A DNA stretch of 64,000 nt. Source: Acidobacteriota bacterium (lineage in GTDB: Bacteria; Acidobacteriota; Blastocatellia; Pyrinomonadales; Pyrinomonadaceae). The notes under the pieces were generated by a model that worked only from the letters and a program-made list of their open reading frames with translations, was not told the origin of the DNA and ran no database searches. Shown in pieces: positions 43,642-52,136 of this stretch. Made by a program: the position numbers and the translations under genes. Each line of letters opens with the position of its first letter. Position 1 is the stretch's first letter. Location of the stretch: the NCBI GenBank assembly GCA_029781855.1, contig JAKOVX010000124.1, positions 124,001 to 188,000 on the forward strand. The letters are read 5' to 3'.

Positions 43642-44643
43642 ATGACAACTGCTCGAATGCAAACAGAAACCAGCACGCTGCTCAGCGTCCGGCACCTCGT
43701 CAAGCATTTCCCGGTCGAGGGCAGCGACGACGTCGTGCAGGCGGTCGACGATGTTTCGTTTGACATAATCGCAGGCGAAACGCTCGGCCTTGTCGGCGAA
43801 TCCGGCTGCGGCAAATCTACCGTGGGCCGCTGCCTGCTGCGTTTGCACGAACCGACAAGCGGGGAAGTCCTGTTCGAGGGCACGGACATTGTCGGGCTTC
43901 CGAATAACGAAATGCAGGCGCTTCGCCGCCAGATGCAGATCATCTTCCAGGACCCATACGCCAGTCTCAATCCACGACTGCGCATCCGCTCGATCATCTC
44001 CGAGCCGCTCAAGATACATCGCATCGGCACCAAAGCGGAGCAAAATGAACGCGTCGCTGACCTTCTGCAAAAGGTCGGCCTCGACCCGAACTACGCCGAC
44101 CGGTATCCGCACGAGTTTTCGGGCGGACAGCGGCAGCGCATCGGCATCGCGCGTGCGCTCGCTCTGAATCCGAAGCTCATCATTTGCGACGAACCGGTTT
44201 CGGCGCTCGATGTTTCGGTGCAGGCACAGGTCGTAAATCTCCTGCAGGATATCCAGGAAGAATTTGGCCTAACGTACCTTTTCATCTCGCACGGACTCGC
44301 CGTGGTTGAACATATCTCAAACCGCGTCGCTGTGATGTATCTCGGCAAACTCGTCGAGATCTGCGACGCAGTGGAACTCTACGAACGGCCTCTCCACCCG
44401 TACACGCAGGCCCTGCTCTCGGCGATCCCGGTGCCTGACCCGAAGCACAAACGCGACCGCATCGTGCTGACAGGCGACGTTCCGACGCCGATCAACCCGC
44501 CGTCCGGGTGTCGTTTCAGGACACGCTGTCCGCTTGCAACAGACGAATGTGCCGCCGTTGTTCCGGAACTTCGCGAGATACGTCCCGGCCATTTCGCCGC
44601 TTGCATTAAGGTCGACGGCTACGAAACCTCAAAGACGAATTGA
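43642..44643 (+). CDS. dppF: Oligopeptide ABC transporter ATP-binding protein (DppF/OppF type)
   Basis: 333 residues. Walker A GESGCGKS, Q-loop IIFQDPYASLNPRLRIRSII, signature SGGQRQRIGIARAL, Walker B LIICDEPVSALD and H-loop ISHGLAVVEHISNR. The C-terminal extension holds Cys residues (PPSGCRFRTRCPLATDEC) as in iron-sulfur OppF-like subunits. Pairs with the DppD-like subunit at 42126; a GNAT gene separates them with zero spacing before this ATG. Permease and binding-protein genes are not in the window. Confidence 0.93.
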   Translation: MTTARMQTETSTLLSVRHLVKHFPVEGSDDVVQAVDDVSFDIIAGETLGLVGESGCGKSTVGRCLLRLHEPTSGEVLFEGTDIVGLPNNEMQALRRQMQIIFQDPYASLNPRLRIRSIISEPLKIHRIGTKAEQNERVADLLQKVGLDPNYADRYPHEFSGGQRQRIGIARALALNPKLIICDEPVSALDVSVQAQVVNLLQDIQEEFGLTYLFISHGLAVVEHISNRVAVMYLGKLVEICDAVELYERPLHPYTQALLSAIPVPDPKHKRDRIVLTGDVPTPINPPSGCRFRTRCPLATDECAAVVPELREIRPGHFAACIKVDGYETSKTN

Positions 44644-44764
44644 CTGAACCCTGAGCGCATTTTCTTCGTAGTAGGCATTAGATTTACCGAAACAAGACAA
44701 TTCAACAACGCTTTTTCATTATCTTTAGGACTGAAGACGTGTACAAAAAAGGAGAAAACTAACG

Positions 44765-45550
44765 ATGGAAGAACAAAATCCTTCCGAATGGCAGGCTCCG
44801 CCGCCACCGGAAAAGATCGCAGCGCCGGAAGCAACTCAAATGTCCGAGGCTGCAATGATCGGGAACGTGTTTATCGAGCCCGGCCGCGTTTTTGAGGACC
44901 AGCGTCGGAAGCCACGCTTCATTTTGGGAGGGCTGCTAATGGTGCTCCTGATCTCGGCTTTTCAGTTTGCGTACGTCGAGAAATACGGCTTCGAAAATAT
45001 CGTTCGTTCCCGTATCGAGTCGAGCAAGCGGACGGCAAATCTCGACGCCGATCAGAAGAAGACTATAATCGAACAGCAGGGTTCGAATTTCGCGAAATAT
45101 ATTACGTTCGGCATTACGCCGGTAGCGATCATCGTCGTGTTTTTGATCGGCGGTTTGCTGTACTGGCTTGGCGGCAACGCGGTTGGTGGTACCGGTTCGT
45201 TCCTGGGAGGTGTCGCCGTCTGGGTCTACTCAAGCCTCGCTCCGGCGATAGTTTTCACGATCGCTAATGTGATCGTGATGTTCTTAAAGGATCCGGACAC
45301 CGTCGACCTGGCGTCCAGCCAAGGCGGATTGGTCAAGGCAAACTTGAGTATTCTCGTCGACGTTAAGGCTAACCCGGTGCTCGGAGCATTGCTCGGTTCG
45401 GTGGACCTTTTCGCTATCTGGGGTTGGGTACTCGCGGCGATCGGCCTGCAAAAGGTCGCGAAGATCTCGTCCGGAGCGGCCTGGGCTGTCGTCCTGATCA
45501 TCGGACTTATCGGCGTCACGGGGAAAGTCGTCGGAGCACTTTTCTTTTAA
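44765..45550 (+). CDS. YIP1-family membrane protein
   Basis: 261 residues: a Pro/Glu-rich N-terminus, a cytoplasmic segment (EAAMIGNVFIEPGRVFEDQRRKPRF) and about five membrane helices. The Yip1 pattern is seen in FIEPGRVFEDQRRKP and the final helices (AIWGWVLAAIGLQKVAKISSGAAWAVVLIIG). The function in bacteria is unknown. A clear AAGGAG precedes the ATG. It converges with the ABC permease gene with only 1 bp between stops, leaving no room for a terminator. Confidence 0.8.
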   Translation: MEEQNPSEWQAPPPPEKIAAPEATQMSEAAMIGNVFIEPGRVFEDQRRKPRFILGGLLMVLLISAFQFAYVEKYGFENIVRSRIESSKRTANLDADQKKTIIEQQGSNFAKYITFGITPVAIIVVFLIGGLLYWLGGNAVGGTGSFLGGVAVWVYSSLAPAIVFTIANVIVMFLKDPDTVDLASSQGGLVKANLSILVDVKANPVLGALLGSVDLFAIWGWVLAAIGLQKVAKISSGAAWAVVLIIGLIGVTGKVVGALFF

Positions 45551-45551
45551 T

Positions 45552-46814
45552 TTACTCGTATCTTAACGATTCGATCGGATCTAGTCGGGCTGCTTTCCAA
45601 GCCGGGAACAGCCCGAAAACTATGCCGATACCAACGCTGGCGAAGAATCCCGCGACCGGTGCCCACCACGGAACATAGGACGGAAATACTAGCCGCACTA
45701 GAAGCGATAGCAGCCATCCGATCCCAAGGCCGAGCAAACCGCCAAATCCGGTGAGCGTGGCCGCTTCGATCAGGAACTGAAGCAGGATGTCCTTTTGCTT
45801 GGCACCGATCGCCTTCCTGATGCCGATCTCACGCGTCCGCTCGGTCACCGAAACGAGCATGATGTTCATCACGCCGATACCGCCGATCATCAGTCCGACC
45901 GACGAAATGACGATCATCGCTATAAAAATACCATTCGTGATGGCCGCGAACTGATCGATTATGCTCGCTGCGGTTTCTATCGAAAAGTTGTTCTTTTCCC
46001 CGAAAGGAACCTGCCGCCGCACGCGTAGTAAGTCTTGGACGTCGTCTTTTGCCCGGTCGAGTTGTCCGTCACGTGCGATCGCGAGAATGAAGAGGTCGTC
46101 TGCATTCGGTTTGAGCTTTAATGCAGCTCCCATCGGCATGTAAATGACATTGGACTGGTCATTATTGCCGCCGCCTCCGCCAAAGAGCTGCTCGCGCTTT
46201 TGCAGCAATCCGATGATCCGAAATTCCGTTCCGCCGATATCGATCGTCTCGCCTAATGGAGAGTAATTCGGAAAATAAGCGTCCCGGACCGAGTCGCCGA
46301 TAACGCAAACGTTCACCTTGGACTCGTTTTCCGACTGCGAGAACCAGCGTCCGTCGATCAGGACCTCGCCCGGTGCCTTTTCTGCGTTCGGGAGCGTGCC
46401 GCTCAAACTCACCGACGACGACGTCTTTCCGTTCTTACCAGTGATATTGATCTTCTGTCCGAAAAAGTTGTTCGAAATGTCGAGATAGGGCACCGCCGCT
46501 TCGATCGTGCTCAGTTTTGCGATCGCCGCTGCATCTTCCATCGTCAGCGGTTTTCTCATCCGCTCTTCGCGTGACGGACGGCTCGTATGAATGCCCTGGT
46601 CTCGCTTGTAGAGAAAGATCGAGCTGGTACCGAACGACTCTACCTGTTTTTCGACCGCGACCTTGATACCGCTGATAAGCGACGAGATCAGCATCACGGT
46701 AATGACGCCGATGACGACCCCGAAAATGGTCAGGAACGAGCGCAGCTTATTCGTGCGCAGCGTATCGATCGCCATTTTGAAGTTCTCGAAGAATGACGTG
46801 GTAACAAGTTTCAT
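45552..46814 (-). CDS. MacB-type ABC transporter permease (fourth in array)
   Basis: 420 residues: first helix, a large extracytoplasmic MacB core domain (about 60-280) and three C-terminal FtsX-like helices (IFIAMIVISSVGLMIGGIGVMNIMLVSVTERTREIGIRKAIGAKQKDIL is characteristic in parts). Such permeases drive mechanotransmission rather than classical transport, coupling a cytoplasmic ATPase to a periplasmic adaptor. Separate ATP-binding protein is encoded upstream at 51382. 4 bp from the preceding permease; last gene of the operon. Members share the ending L-D-P-I-E-S/A-L-R. Confidence 0.9.
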   Translation of the reverse strand: MKLVTTSFFENFKMAIDTLRTNKLRSFLTIFGVVIGVITVMLISSLISGIKVAVEKQVESFGTSSIFLYKRDQGIHTSRPSREERMRKPLTMEDAAAIAKLSTIEAAVPYLDISNNFFGQKINITGKNGKTSSSVSLSGTLPNAEKAPGEVLIDGRWFSQSENESKVNVCVIGDSVRDAYFPNYSPLGETIDIGGTEFRIIGLLQKREQLFGGGGGNNDQSNVIYMPMGAALKLKPNADDLFILAIARDGQLDRAKDDVQDLLRVRRQVPFGEKNNFSIETAASIIDQFAAITNGIFIAMIVISSVGLMIGGIGVMNIMLVSVTERTREIGIRKAIGAKQKDILLQFLIEAATLTGFGGLLGLGIGWLLSLLVRLVFPSYVPWWAPVAGFFASVGIGIVFGLFPAWKAARLDPIESLRYE

Positions 46815-46818
46815 ATCG

Positions 46819-48054
46819 TCAATCGGCCCTCAATGCCTCGATCGGGTCGAGCCGAGCGGCTTTCCACGCCGGATAAAGCCCGGCCAACGCACCTACCACG
46901 GCAGAAAAAGCTATCGCCAGAAATGCTGCGATCAGAGAGATCCGAGTTTGAAAGAAGACGGCCGTAATGATAAATCCCGCGATCTCTGCGATGATCAGCC
47001 CGATTATGCCGCCAATGGCGGAGAGCGTCGCTGATTCAAACAGAAACTGCTTCAAAATGTCAGACTGCCGCGCGCCGAGGCTCTTGCGGATGCCGATCTC
47101 ACGGGTCCGCTCAGTAACCGCCACGAGCATAATATTCATGATCACGATCCCGCCGACGAGCAGAGCGATAGACGGCACGGCCAAAATGACGGTTTGGATC
47201 GGGCCGGTAACACCGCCGATCAGATTTTGGATCGCATCGGGGGTGAGGATGCCGAATGAGTCCTTTTCGCCGAAAGGTATCTTTCGCTTGATACGCATCA
47301 GCGTTCGGACCTCTTCGACGGTGTCGTTGAACTTCTTATCGTCTTTTGCCGTGACCTCGAAGTAAGGTGCCCGGTTATACCTGAGGCCGCCAAATGCCGC
47401 ACCGAACGTCTTGATCGGCAGCGTTATGAAATTGTCCTGCGACTGGCCGAATATCGTACCTTTCGCCGTCTGGACGCCGATTATCCGGTACGGAATACCC
47501 GAGATCGTGAGTTCATGTCCGATGGCACTTTCCTTCGGATAAAGCTTTTTAGCGACGTCAGCCCCGATGTAGGCGACACGCATCGCGTTGGCGTTTTCAG
47601 GTTCGGAGAAAAACCGTCCTTCGGCAATATCCAGTTTGTCGATGATCGCGATGACGGGTTCGGCACCCGAGATCTGGACGTCCGCCAGTGTTTCGGCGCC
47701 GCCTTTTACCTCGCGGGACATATTCCCGGCCTTTGCACCGATCAACCCGACAAGCTGGGCGTGATCGCGAATGAAGTACATTTCTTCAAACGTCAACTCG
47801 GTGTTTCTTCGCTGCGCTGCCGCGATCGTGTCCGTATCCTTGAAATCGTCAAAGCTGAACCGACGCACCGTGAACGAGTTCGAACCGATCCCGGCGAGTT
47901 TTTCATCTACATATGCGCTGAATCCCTGTAGCAGGGAAAGCACGATCATAAAGGCCGTGACCCCGATGATCATGCCCAAAAGCGTCAGGAACGACCGGAG
48001 CTTATGCGCCATGATCGCGTCAAATGCGAGTTTTAATGTTTCGGAAAGGTTCAT
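46819..48054 (-). CDS. MacB-type ABC transporter permease (third in array)
   Basis: 411 residues with the same layout: helix 1 (SFLTLLGMIIGVTAFMIVLSLL), periplasmic MacB core to about 280, and three C-terminal helices with VTERTREIGIRKSLGA. It differs from its neighbours in the core domain, consistent with an old duplication. It lies 4 bp before the next permease and 75 bp after the previous one, the only sizable gap in the permease array. Confidence 0.9.
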   Translation of the reverse strand: MNLSETLKLAFDAIMAHKLRSFLTLLGMIIGVTAFMIVLSLLQGFSAYVDEKLAGIGSNSFTVRRFSFDDFKDTDTIAAAQRRNTELTFEEMYFIRDHAQLVGLIGAKAGNMSREVKGGAETLADVQISGAEPVIAIIDKLDIAEGRFFSEPENANAMRVAYIGADVAKKLYPKESAIGHELTISGIPYRIIGVQTAKGTIFGQSQDNFITLPIKTFGAAFGGLRYNRAPYFEVTAKDDKKFNDTVEEVRTLMRIKRKIPFGEKDSFGILTPDAIQNLIGGVTGPIQTVILAVPSIALLVGGIVIMNIMLVAVTERTREIGIRKSLGARQSDILKQFLFESATLSAIGGIIGLIIAEIAGFIITAVFFQTRISLIAAFLAIAFSAVVGALAGLYPAWKAARLDPIEALRAD

Positions 48055-48129
48055 TACTTTAAGAGCAAACCACCGGCAAGTGTTTGATACGAGTGTAACA
48101 AATGAAAGGTTTCTCTTCAGCGGTGGGGC

Positions 48130-49374
48130 CTATTCAAACCGCAAAGCCTCGATCGGGTCGAGGTCCGCGGCTTTCCAGGCCGGAAATACGCCGAAAACGA
48201 CGCCGACGCCAGCCGAGGCGATGAGCCCGACCGCGATGGCCCAAATCGGAATGTACGCCGGCAGAGGTGAGTATTTATTTATCAGGAGGCTAAGGACCTC
48301 GCCGATCGCGACGCCGATCGATCCGCCGATCGCGGTCAGCACTACAGCTTCGATGAGAAATTGCGAGAGAATGCTGCTCCGGGTTGCGCCTACGGCCTTT
48401 CGGATCCCGATCTCTTTGGTGCGTTCGGTCACGGAGACGAGCATTATGTTCATCACACCGATTCCGCCGATCATGAGGGCGACTGCCGAAACCGCCGTCA
48501 GTACGAGATATGTCGCTCCGGTCAGCTGATTGTAAATATCGAGCAGAGCATCCTGCGACGACATCCCGAAATTGTCCTTTTCGCCGTACTTCACGCCTCG
48601 CCGGACCCGCATGATGTCTCGGATCCCGTCCATCGTTGCCTGAACGTCAGCTCGTGTTTTCGGGCGGATGATGATGACGAACACGCTTTGCGGCTGCTCG
48701 AGATATGGGTAATATTTTTGAGCGGTGGTGAGCGGAATGAACGCGATATTGTCGCGCGACTGGCCAAAGAACGACCCGAGCAGGCTCATAACGCCGACCA
48801 CGTGGAACGGGTTGCCGTCGATCCTGACCTCTTCGCCGATCGGGTCCTCGCCGCCGGGGAAAAGTGCCTTGACGAGGTCCTGGCCCAGCACCACAACGTT
48901 AGACCGCTCCTGCATGTCGAGGTCGACTATGAAACGCCCATAACCGACATACTGCGAATTGGTAAATTCGTAATACGGTGTCGCTCCGAGCAGGATAGGC
49001 GTGTCCGTCTGCTTTTCCTTGTACCGGACCGTTACCGCCAATTCGCGTTGAATCGGCGAAACGCCGACCGCGGTCGGAACGCCTTCGCGAATGGCGTCGG
49101 CGTCTTCGATCGTCAGTTCCTTTCGCTGACGCTCTTCCTGGCCAGGCGGCTTGCCGAAGCTCGCGTCGAATTTTGCGAGAAATATCGTATTTGAGCCCAA
49201 CGACTCGATCTGCTCGGCGAACGCCTTGTTCAACCCCTGAATGATCGACACCATCGCAAGGATCGTGACAACGCCAACCGTCACGCCGAGGATAGTCAGC
49301 GTCGATCGGAGTTTGTTCTGCCGCAGCGTATCGAACGCCATTCTCGCGGATTCACGTATTGCGTCAATATTCAT
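48130..49374 (-). CDS. MacB-type ABC transporter permease (second in array)
   Basis: 414 residues. Helix 1 (STLTILGVTVGVVTILAMVSII), a periplasmic core with RQRKELTIEDADAIREGVPTA, and C-terminal helices with VTERTKEIGIRKAVGATR and LDPIEALRFE at the end. The F-G-Q-S-R-D-N segment in the core (GSFFGQSRDNIAFIPL) is shared with the neighbouring permeases. Two bases separate it from the first permease upstream, so translation is probably coupled. Confidence 0.9.
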   Translation of the reverse strand: MNIDAIRESARMAFDTLRQNKLRSTLTILGVTVGVVTILAMVSIIQGLNKAFAEQIESLGSNTIFLAKFDASFGKPPGQEERQRKELTIEDADAIREGVPTAVGVSPIQRELAVTVRYKEKQTDTPILLGATPYYEFTNSQYVGYGRFIVDLDMQERSNVVVLGQDLVKALFPGGEDPIGEEVRIDGNPFHVVGVMSLLGSFFGQSRDNIAFIPLTTAQKYYPYLEQPQSVFVIIIRPKTRADVQATMDGIRDIMRVRRGVKYGEKDNFGMSSQDALLDIYNQLTGATYLVLTAVSAVALMIGGIGVMNIMLVSVTERTKEIGIRKAVGATRSSILSQFLIEAVVLTAIGGSIGVAIGEVLSLLINKYSPLPAYIPIWAIAVGLIASAGVGVVFGVFPAWKAADLDPIEALRFE

Positions 49375-49376
49375 CG

Positions 49377-50624
49377 CTAATCGTTACGCATCGCTTCGAT
49401 CGGGTCGAGTTTCGACGCCCTCATCGCCGGATATAGTCCGCTCACGATCCCGACTATGAACGACACACCGACGCCCATTATCGCGGATTGAGCCTTAAAG
49501 GCAACGGGGAACCCGAGCGCCAGCGACATCAGCCACGCGAGCCCATATCCTACGAGCACGCCCAATACGCCGCCGAGAACGGTCACCGTCACCGCCTCGA
49601 TCAAAAACTGGAGCAGAATGTCGCTGCGCTTTGCTCCGACAGCCTTTCTCAGCCCGATCTCCTTGGTCCGTTCGGTGACCGAGACGAGCATTATGTTCAT
49701 CACGACGATGCCGCCGACGACGAGCGAAACCGCCGCGACCGCGATCGTTGCCGCATAAATCCCGGATGTCGCACTGCTGTATATCGAGAGGAACGCGTCC
49801 TGCGATTCGACCGAGACGCCGTCGTCCTCGTCTCCAAACTTCTTGCCTCGGCGGTTCCGCATTATCGCCCGAACCTCGTCCTTGGCGGTCTCAAATTCCG
49901 ATTGACTCGCGACCTGAACGTGGATCGTGATCGAATTACGCGATCCGAACATCCGCTGCCCGGCCTGAAATGGGATATAAACGAAATTATCTCTGGTAAA
50001 TCCAAGTACCTTGCCGAATGGCGTCGCCACACCAAGGACTTCGTACGGGATGCCGTTGACACGCAGCGTTTCACCTACAACCGAATCGGCCGATCGTCCG
50101 TTGAATACGTTTTCGAGCAAGTCCGTACCGATGACGCAAACATTGCGTCCGCCCACACCTTCCTGGTCGGTCCAGCGACGCCCGGCCTGGATCGTCACGT
50201 TCTCGATATCGAACATCGAAGGCGTCATCCCGCGGACCGAAACGCCTTCGGATTTATTGTCCTCGTATTTGATGAGCCCGCTGCCATTGATCGCCATGCC
50301 GATTCGGTTGCATGAACGGCAAAGACGCTGGATCGCGTCGGCGTCTTCCTTGGTAACGTCTTTACGTTTGTTAAATTTGATCAGGTCCTCGCGGGACGTG
50401 ATGACAATGGGCCGCTTTGAGACGCTGAACGCCGTCGAACCCTGCGATGAAAATGCGTTCGAAACGGTCGTGTCGAGCCCGCTGATGATCGTGACCACAG
50501 CGATCACCGCCGTAACGCCGACGATAACGCCTATCAGCGTCAGCACAGTGCGCAGCATATTTGCACGCAGGCTTTGGACCGCGAGTTTGAACGACTCTTT
50601 CAGCAGGAGAATTGTGGCGTACAT
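49377..50624 (-). CDS. MacB-type ABC transporter permease (first in array)
   Basis: About 415 residues: helix 1 (TVLTLIGVIVGVTAVIAVVTII), a periplasmic core with KRKDVTKEDADAIQRLC, and C-terminal helices carrying VTERTKEIGLRKAVGAKRSDIL. The core has a C-R-S-C pair (QRLCRSCNR) that its paralogues lack, a possible disulfide. Start is ambiguous between an ATG at 50624 and a GTG at 50630; neither has a good ribosome site. It follows the membrane protein gene after about 50 bp. Confidence 0.88.
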   Translation of the reverse strand: MYATILLLKESFKLAVQSLRANMLRTVLTLIGVIVGVTAVIAVVTIISGLDTTVSNAFSSQGSTAFSVSKRPIVITSREDLIKFNKRKDVTKEDADAIQRLCRSCNRIGMAINGSGLIKYEDNKSEGVSVRGMTPSMFDIENVTIQAGRRWTDQEGVGGRNVCVIGTDLLENVFNGRSADSVVGETLRVNGIPYEVLGVATPFGKVLGFTRDNFVYIPFQAGQRMFGSRNSITIHVQVASQSEFETAKDEVRAIMRNRRGKKFGDEDDGVSVESQDAFLSIYSSATSGIYAATIAVAAVSLVVGGIVVMNIMLVSVTERTKEIGLRKAVGAKRSDILLQFLIEAVTVTVLGGVLGVLVGYGLAWLMSLALGFPVAFKAQSAIMGVGVSFIVGIVSGLYPAMRASKLDPIEAMRND

Positions 50625-50674
50625 CCTCACAACTTAATTATACGCTAGCAATTGCAAATTAGATGTGCCGACGG

Positions 50675-51382
50675 TCACCGTACCGGCGGCTTCTGGAGGA
50701 AAAGCTTCACGAGGCTTGCCAGGTGGGCGAACAGCACGATAGGTACGACGAGCGTCGGCAGCCAAACATAGGGGAAGTAGAGCACAGCGCGATTCGGCTG
50801 GTCGAAATTCAACTGCTGCAGCGGCGACGGCAGCGAAAGGGCAGCGATCGAAACGATATTGGCCAAAAGCAGCAATCCGAGGACGTTGAACGCGATCAGC
50901 ACGCCTCGCCGCGTTTCACCGCCGCGAAACGCGAGCCAAAAGACTATCGGTGCAGCGATCCCTGAAAGGATATCGAAGTTCCGGCCCGCAAATGTCATCA
51001 TTTCTGGCACCTGGCCGGCGATGAACAGCCAATAGAGCGTGAGTTCGACCGGTATGCGGACGATGTGAAGCATCGTCAGCGTCTTTATCGGGAGCTTTTC
51101 GATAAAACTAGGTCGGAAAAAGATCAGGTAGATGATAACGACCAGAATGGCCGGAGCGATGCCGAAAATGACCAAACGCGGCGGGACGCTGGTGAAATTT
51201 TCATAGACTCCGCCGATCGCGACCGTTCCCTGGAATATTATCCAGAGCGGCAGCAAGAAGAGCAGCAATCCTGATGGAAATGAGTGAAGGCCGGCTCGAC
51301 GCACGGCCCTCAGTAGAAACCCGACCGTCGCGAACGTCTTCAGTATGAAGACTATCGGAACGTAGGACGGAATCGCTTCCAT
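50675..51382 (-). CDS. Multi-helix membrane protein of the export operon
   Basis: 235 residues with six to seven predicted membrane helices, no strong family motif that I recognise. Its ATG overlaps the ATPase stop by one base (TAATG), so it is translationally coupled to the transporter and may be an accessory subunit. The charged residues lie mostly in short loops (RRAGLHSFP, RGGETRRG), and helices are rich in Phe and Leu. Confidence 0.65.
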   Translation of the reverse strand: MEAIPSYVPIVFILKTFATVGFLLRAVRRAGLHSFPSGLLLFLLPLWIIFQGTVAIGGVYENFTSVPPRLVIFGIAPAILVVIIYLIFFRPSFIEKLPIKTLTMLHIVRIPVELTLYWLFIAGQVPEMMTFAGRNFDILSGIAAPIVFWLAFRGGETRRGVLIAFNVLGLLLLANIVSIAALSLPSPLQQLNFDQPNRAVLYFPYVWLPTLVVPIVLFAHLASLVKLFLQKPPVR

Positions 51383-52116
51383 TATCGTACGCGTTCGTCG
51401 CTCTCGATCTGACCGTCGCGTATCGTGATCACGCGATGTGCACGCTCGGCAATGTCGTGTTCATGCGTAACGAGAATGATGGTATTTCCTTCTGCGTGGA
51501 GTTTTTCAAAAAGCTCCATGATCTCGTAGCTGGTCTTGGTGTCGAGAGCACCTGTTGGTTCGTCGGCGAGCAGGATCGACGGGTGATTGACGAGCGCACG
51601 GGCGATCGCGACACGCTGCCGCTGGCCGCCTGAAAGCTCATTAGGACGGTGCAGCACTCGGTCCCCGAGTTCGACCGACGCCAGCGCCGCCTGAGCCTTG
51701 TCGTGGCGTTCGCCGGCACGCATCCCGGCATAGATCAGCGGTAGTTCGACATTGTGCAATGCAGTCGCACGGGCAAGCAGATTAAATGTCTGGAACACGA
51801 AACCGACCTCTTTATTTCGTATCCGGGCTAGTTCGTCGTCCGACATTTCCGAAACGAGATTGCCGTTGATCCAATACTGGCCCTTCGACGGCGAATCGAG
51901 GCACCCGATCAGGTTCATCAGTGTCGATTTACCCGAACCCGAAGGCCCGATGATCGCTAAGTACTCGTTCCGTTTGACGTCGAATGAGACGCCGCGAAGT
52001 GCGTGCAGCTCCTCGACGCCCATCTGGTATGTCTTCCAGATGTTCCGCATCGATATGATCGAGTCAGGCGCCGCCGGCCTGTCCGCATCGGCAATATTTC
52101 CGTTATTTTCGTCCAT
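51382..52116 (-). CDS. MacB/LolD-type ABC transporter ATP-binding protein
   Basis: About 244 residues. Walker A GPSGSGKST, Q-loop FVFQTFNLL, signature ELSGGQRQR, Walker B LLADEPTGALD and H-loop VTHEHD, all of the MacB/LolD subclass (LMNLIGCLDSPSKGQYWING). It supplies the energy for the four permeases that follow and lies 20 bp after the adaptor gene. The upstream in-frame ATG at 52128 is possible but adds only a few residues. Confidence 0.92.
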   Translation of the reverse strand: MDENNGNIADADRPAAPDSIISMRNIWKTYQMGVEELHALRGVSFDVKRNEYLAIIGPSGSGKSTLMNLIGCLDSPSKGQYWINGNLVSEMSDDELARIRNKEVGFVFQTFNLLARATALHNVELPLIYAGMRAGERHDKAQAALASVELGDRVLHRPNELSGGQRQRVAIARALVNHPSILLADEPTGALDTKTSYEIMELFEKLHAEGNTIILVTHEHDIAERAHRVITIRDGQIESDERVR

Positions 52117-52136
52117 AAACCTATACATCGCGGATG

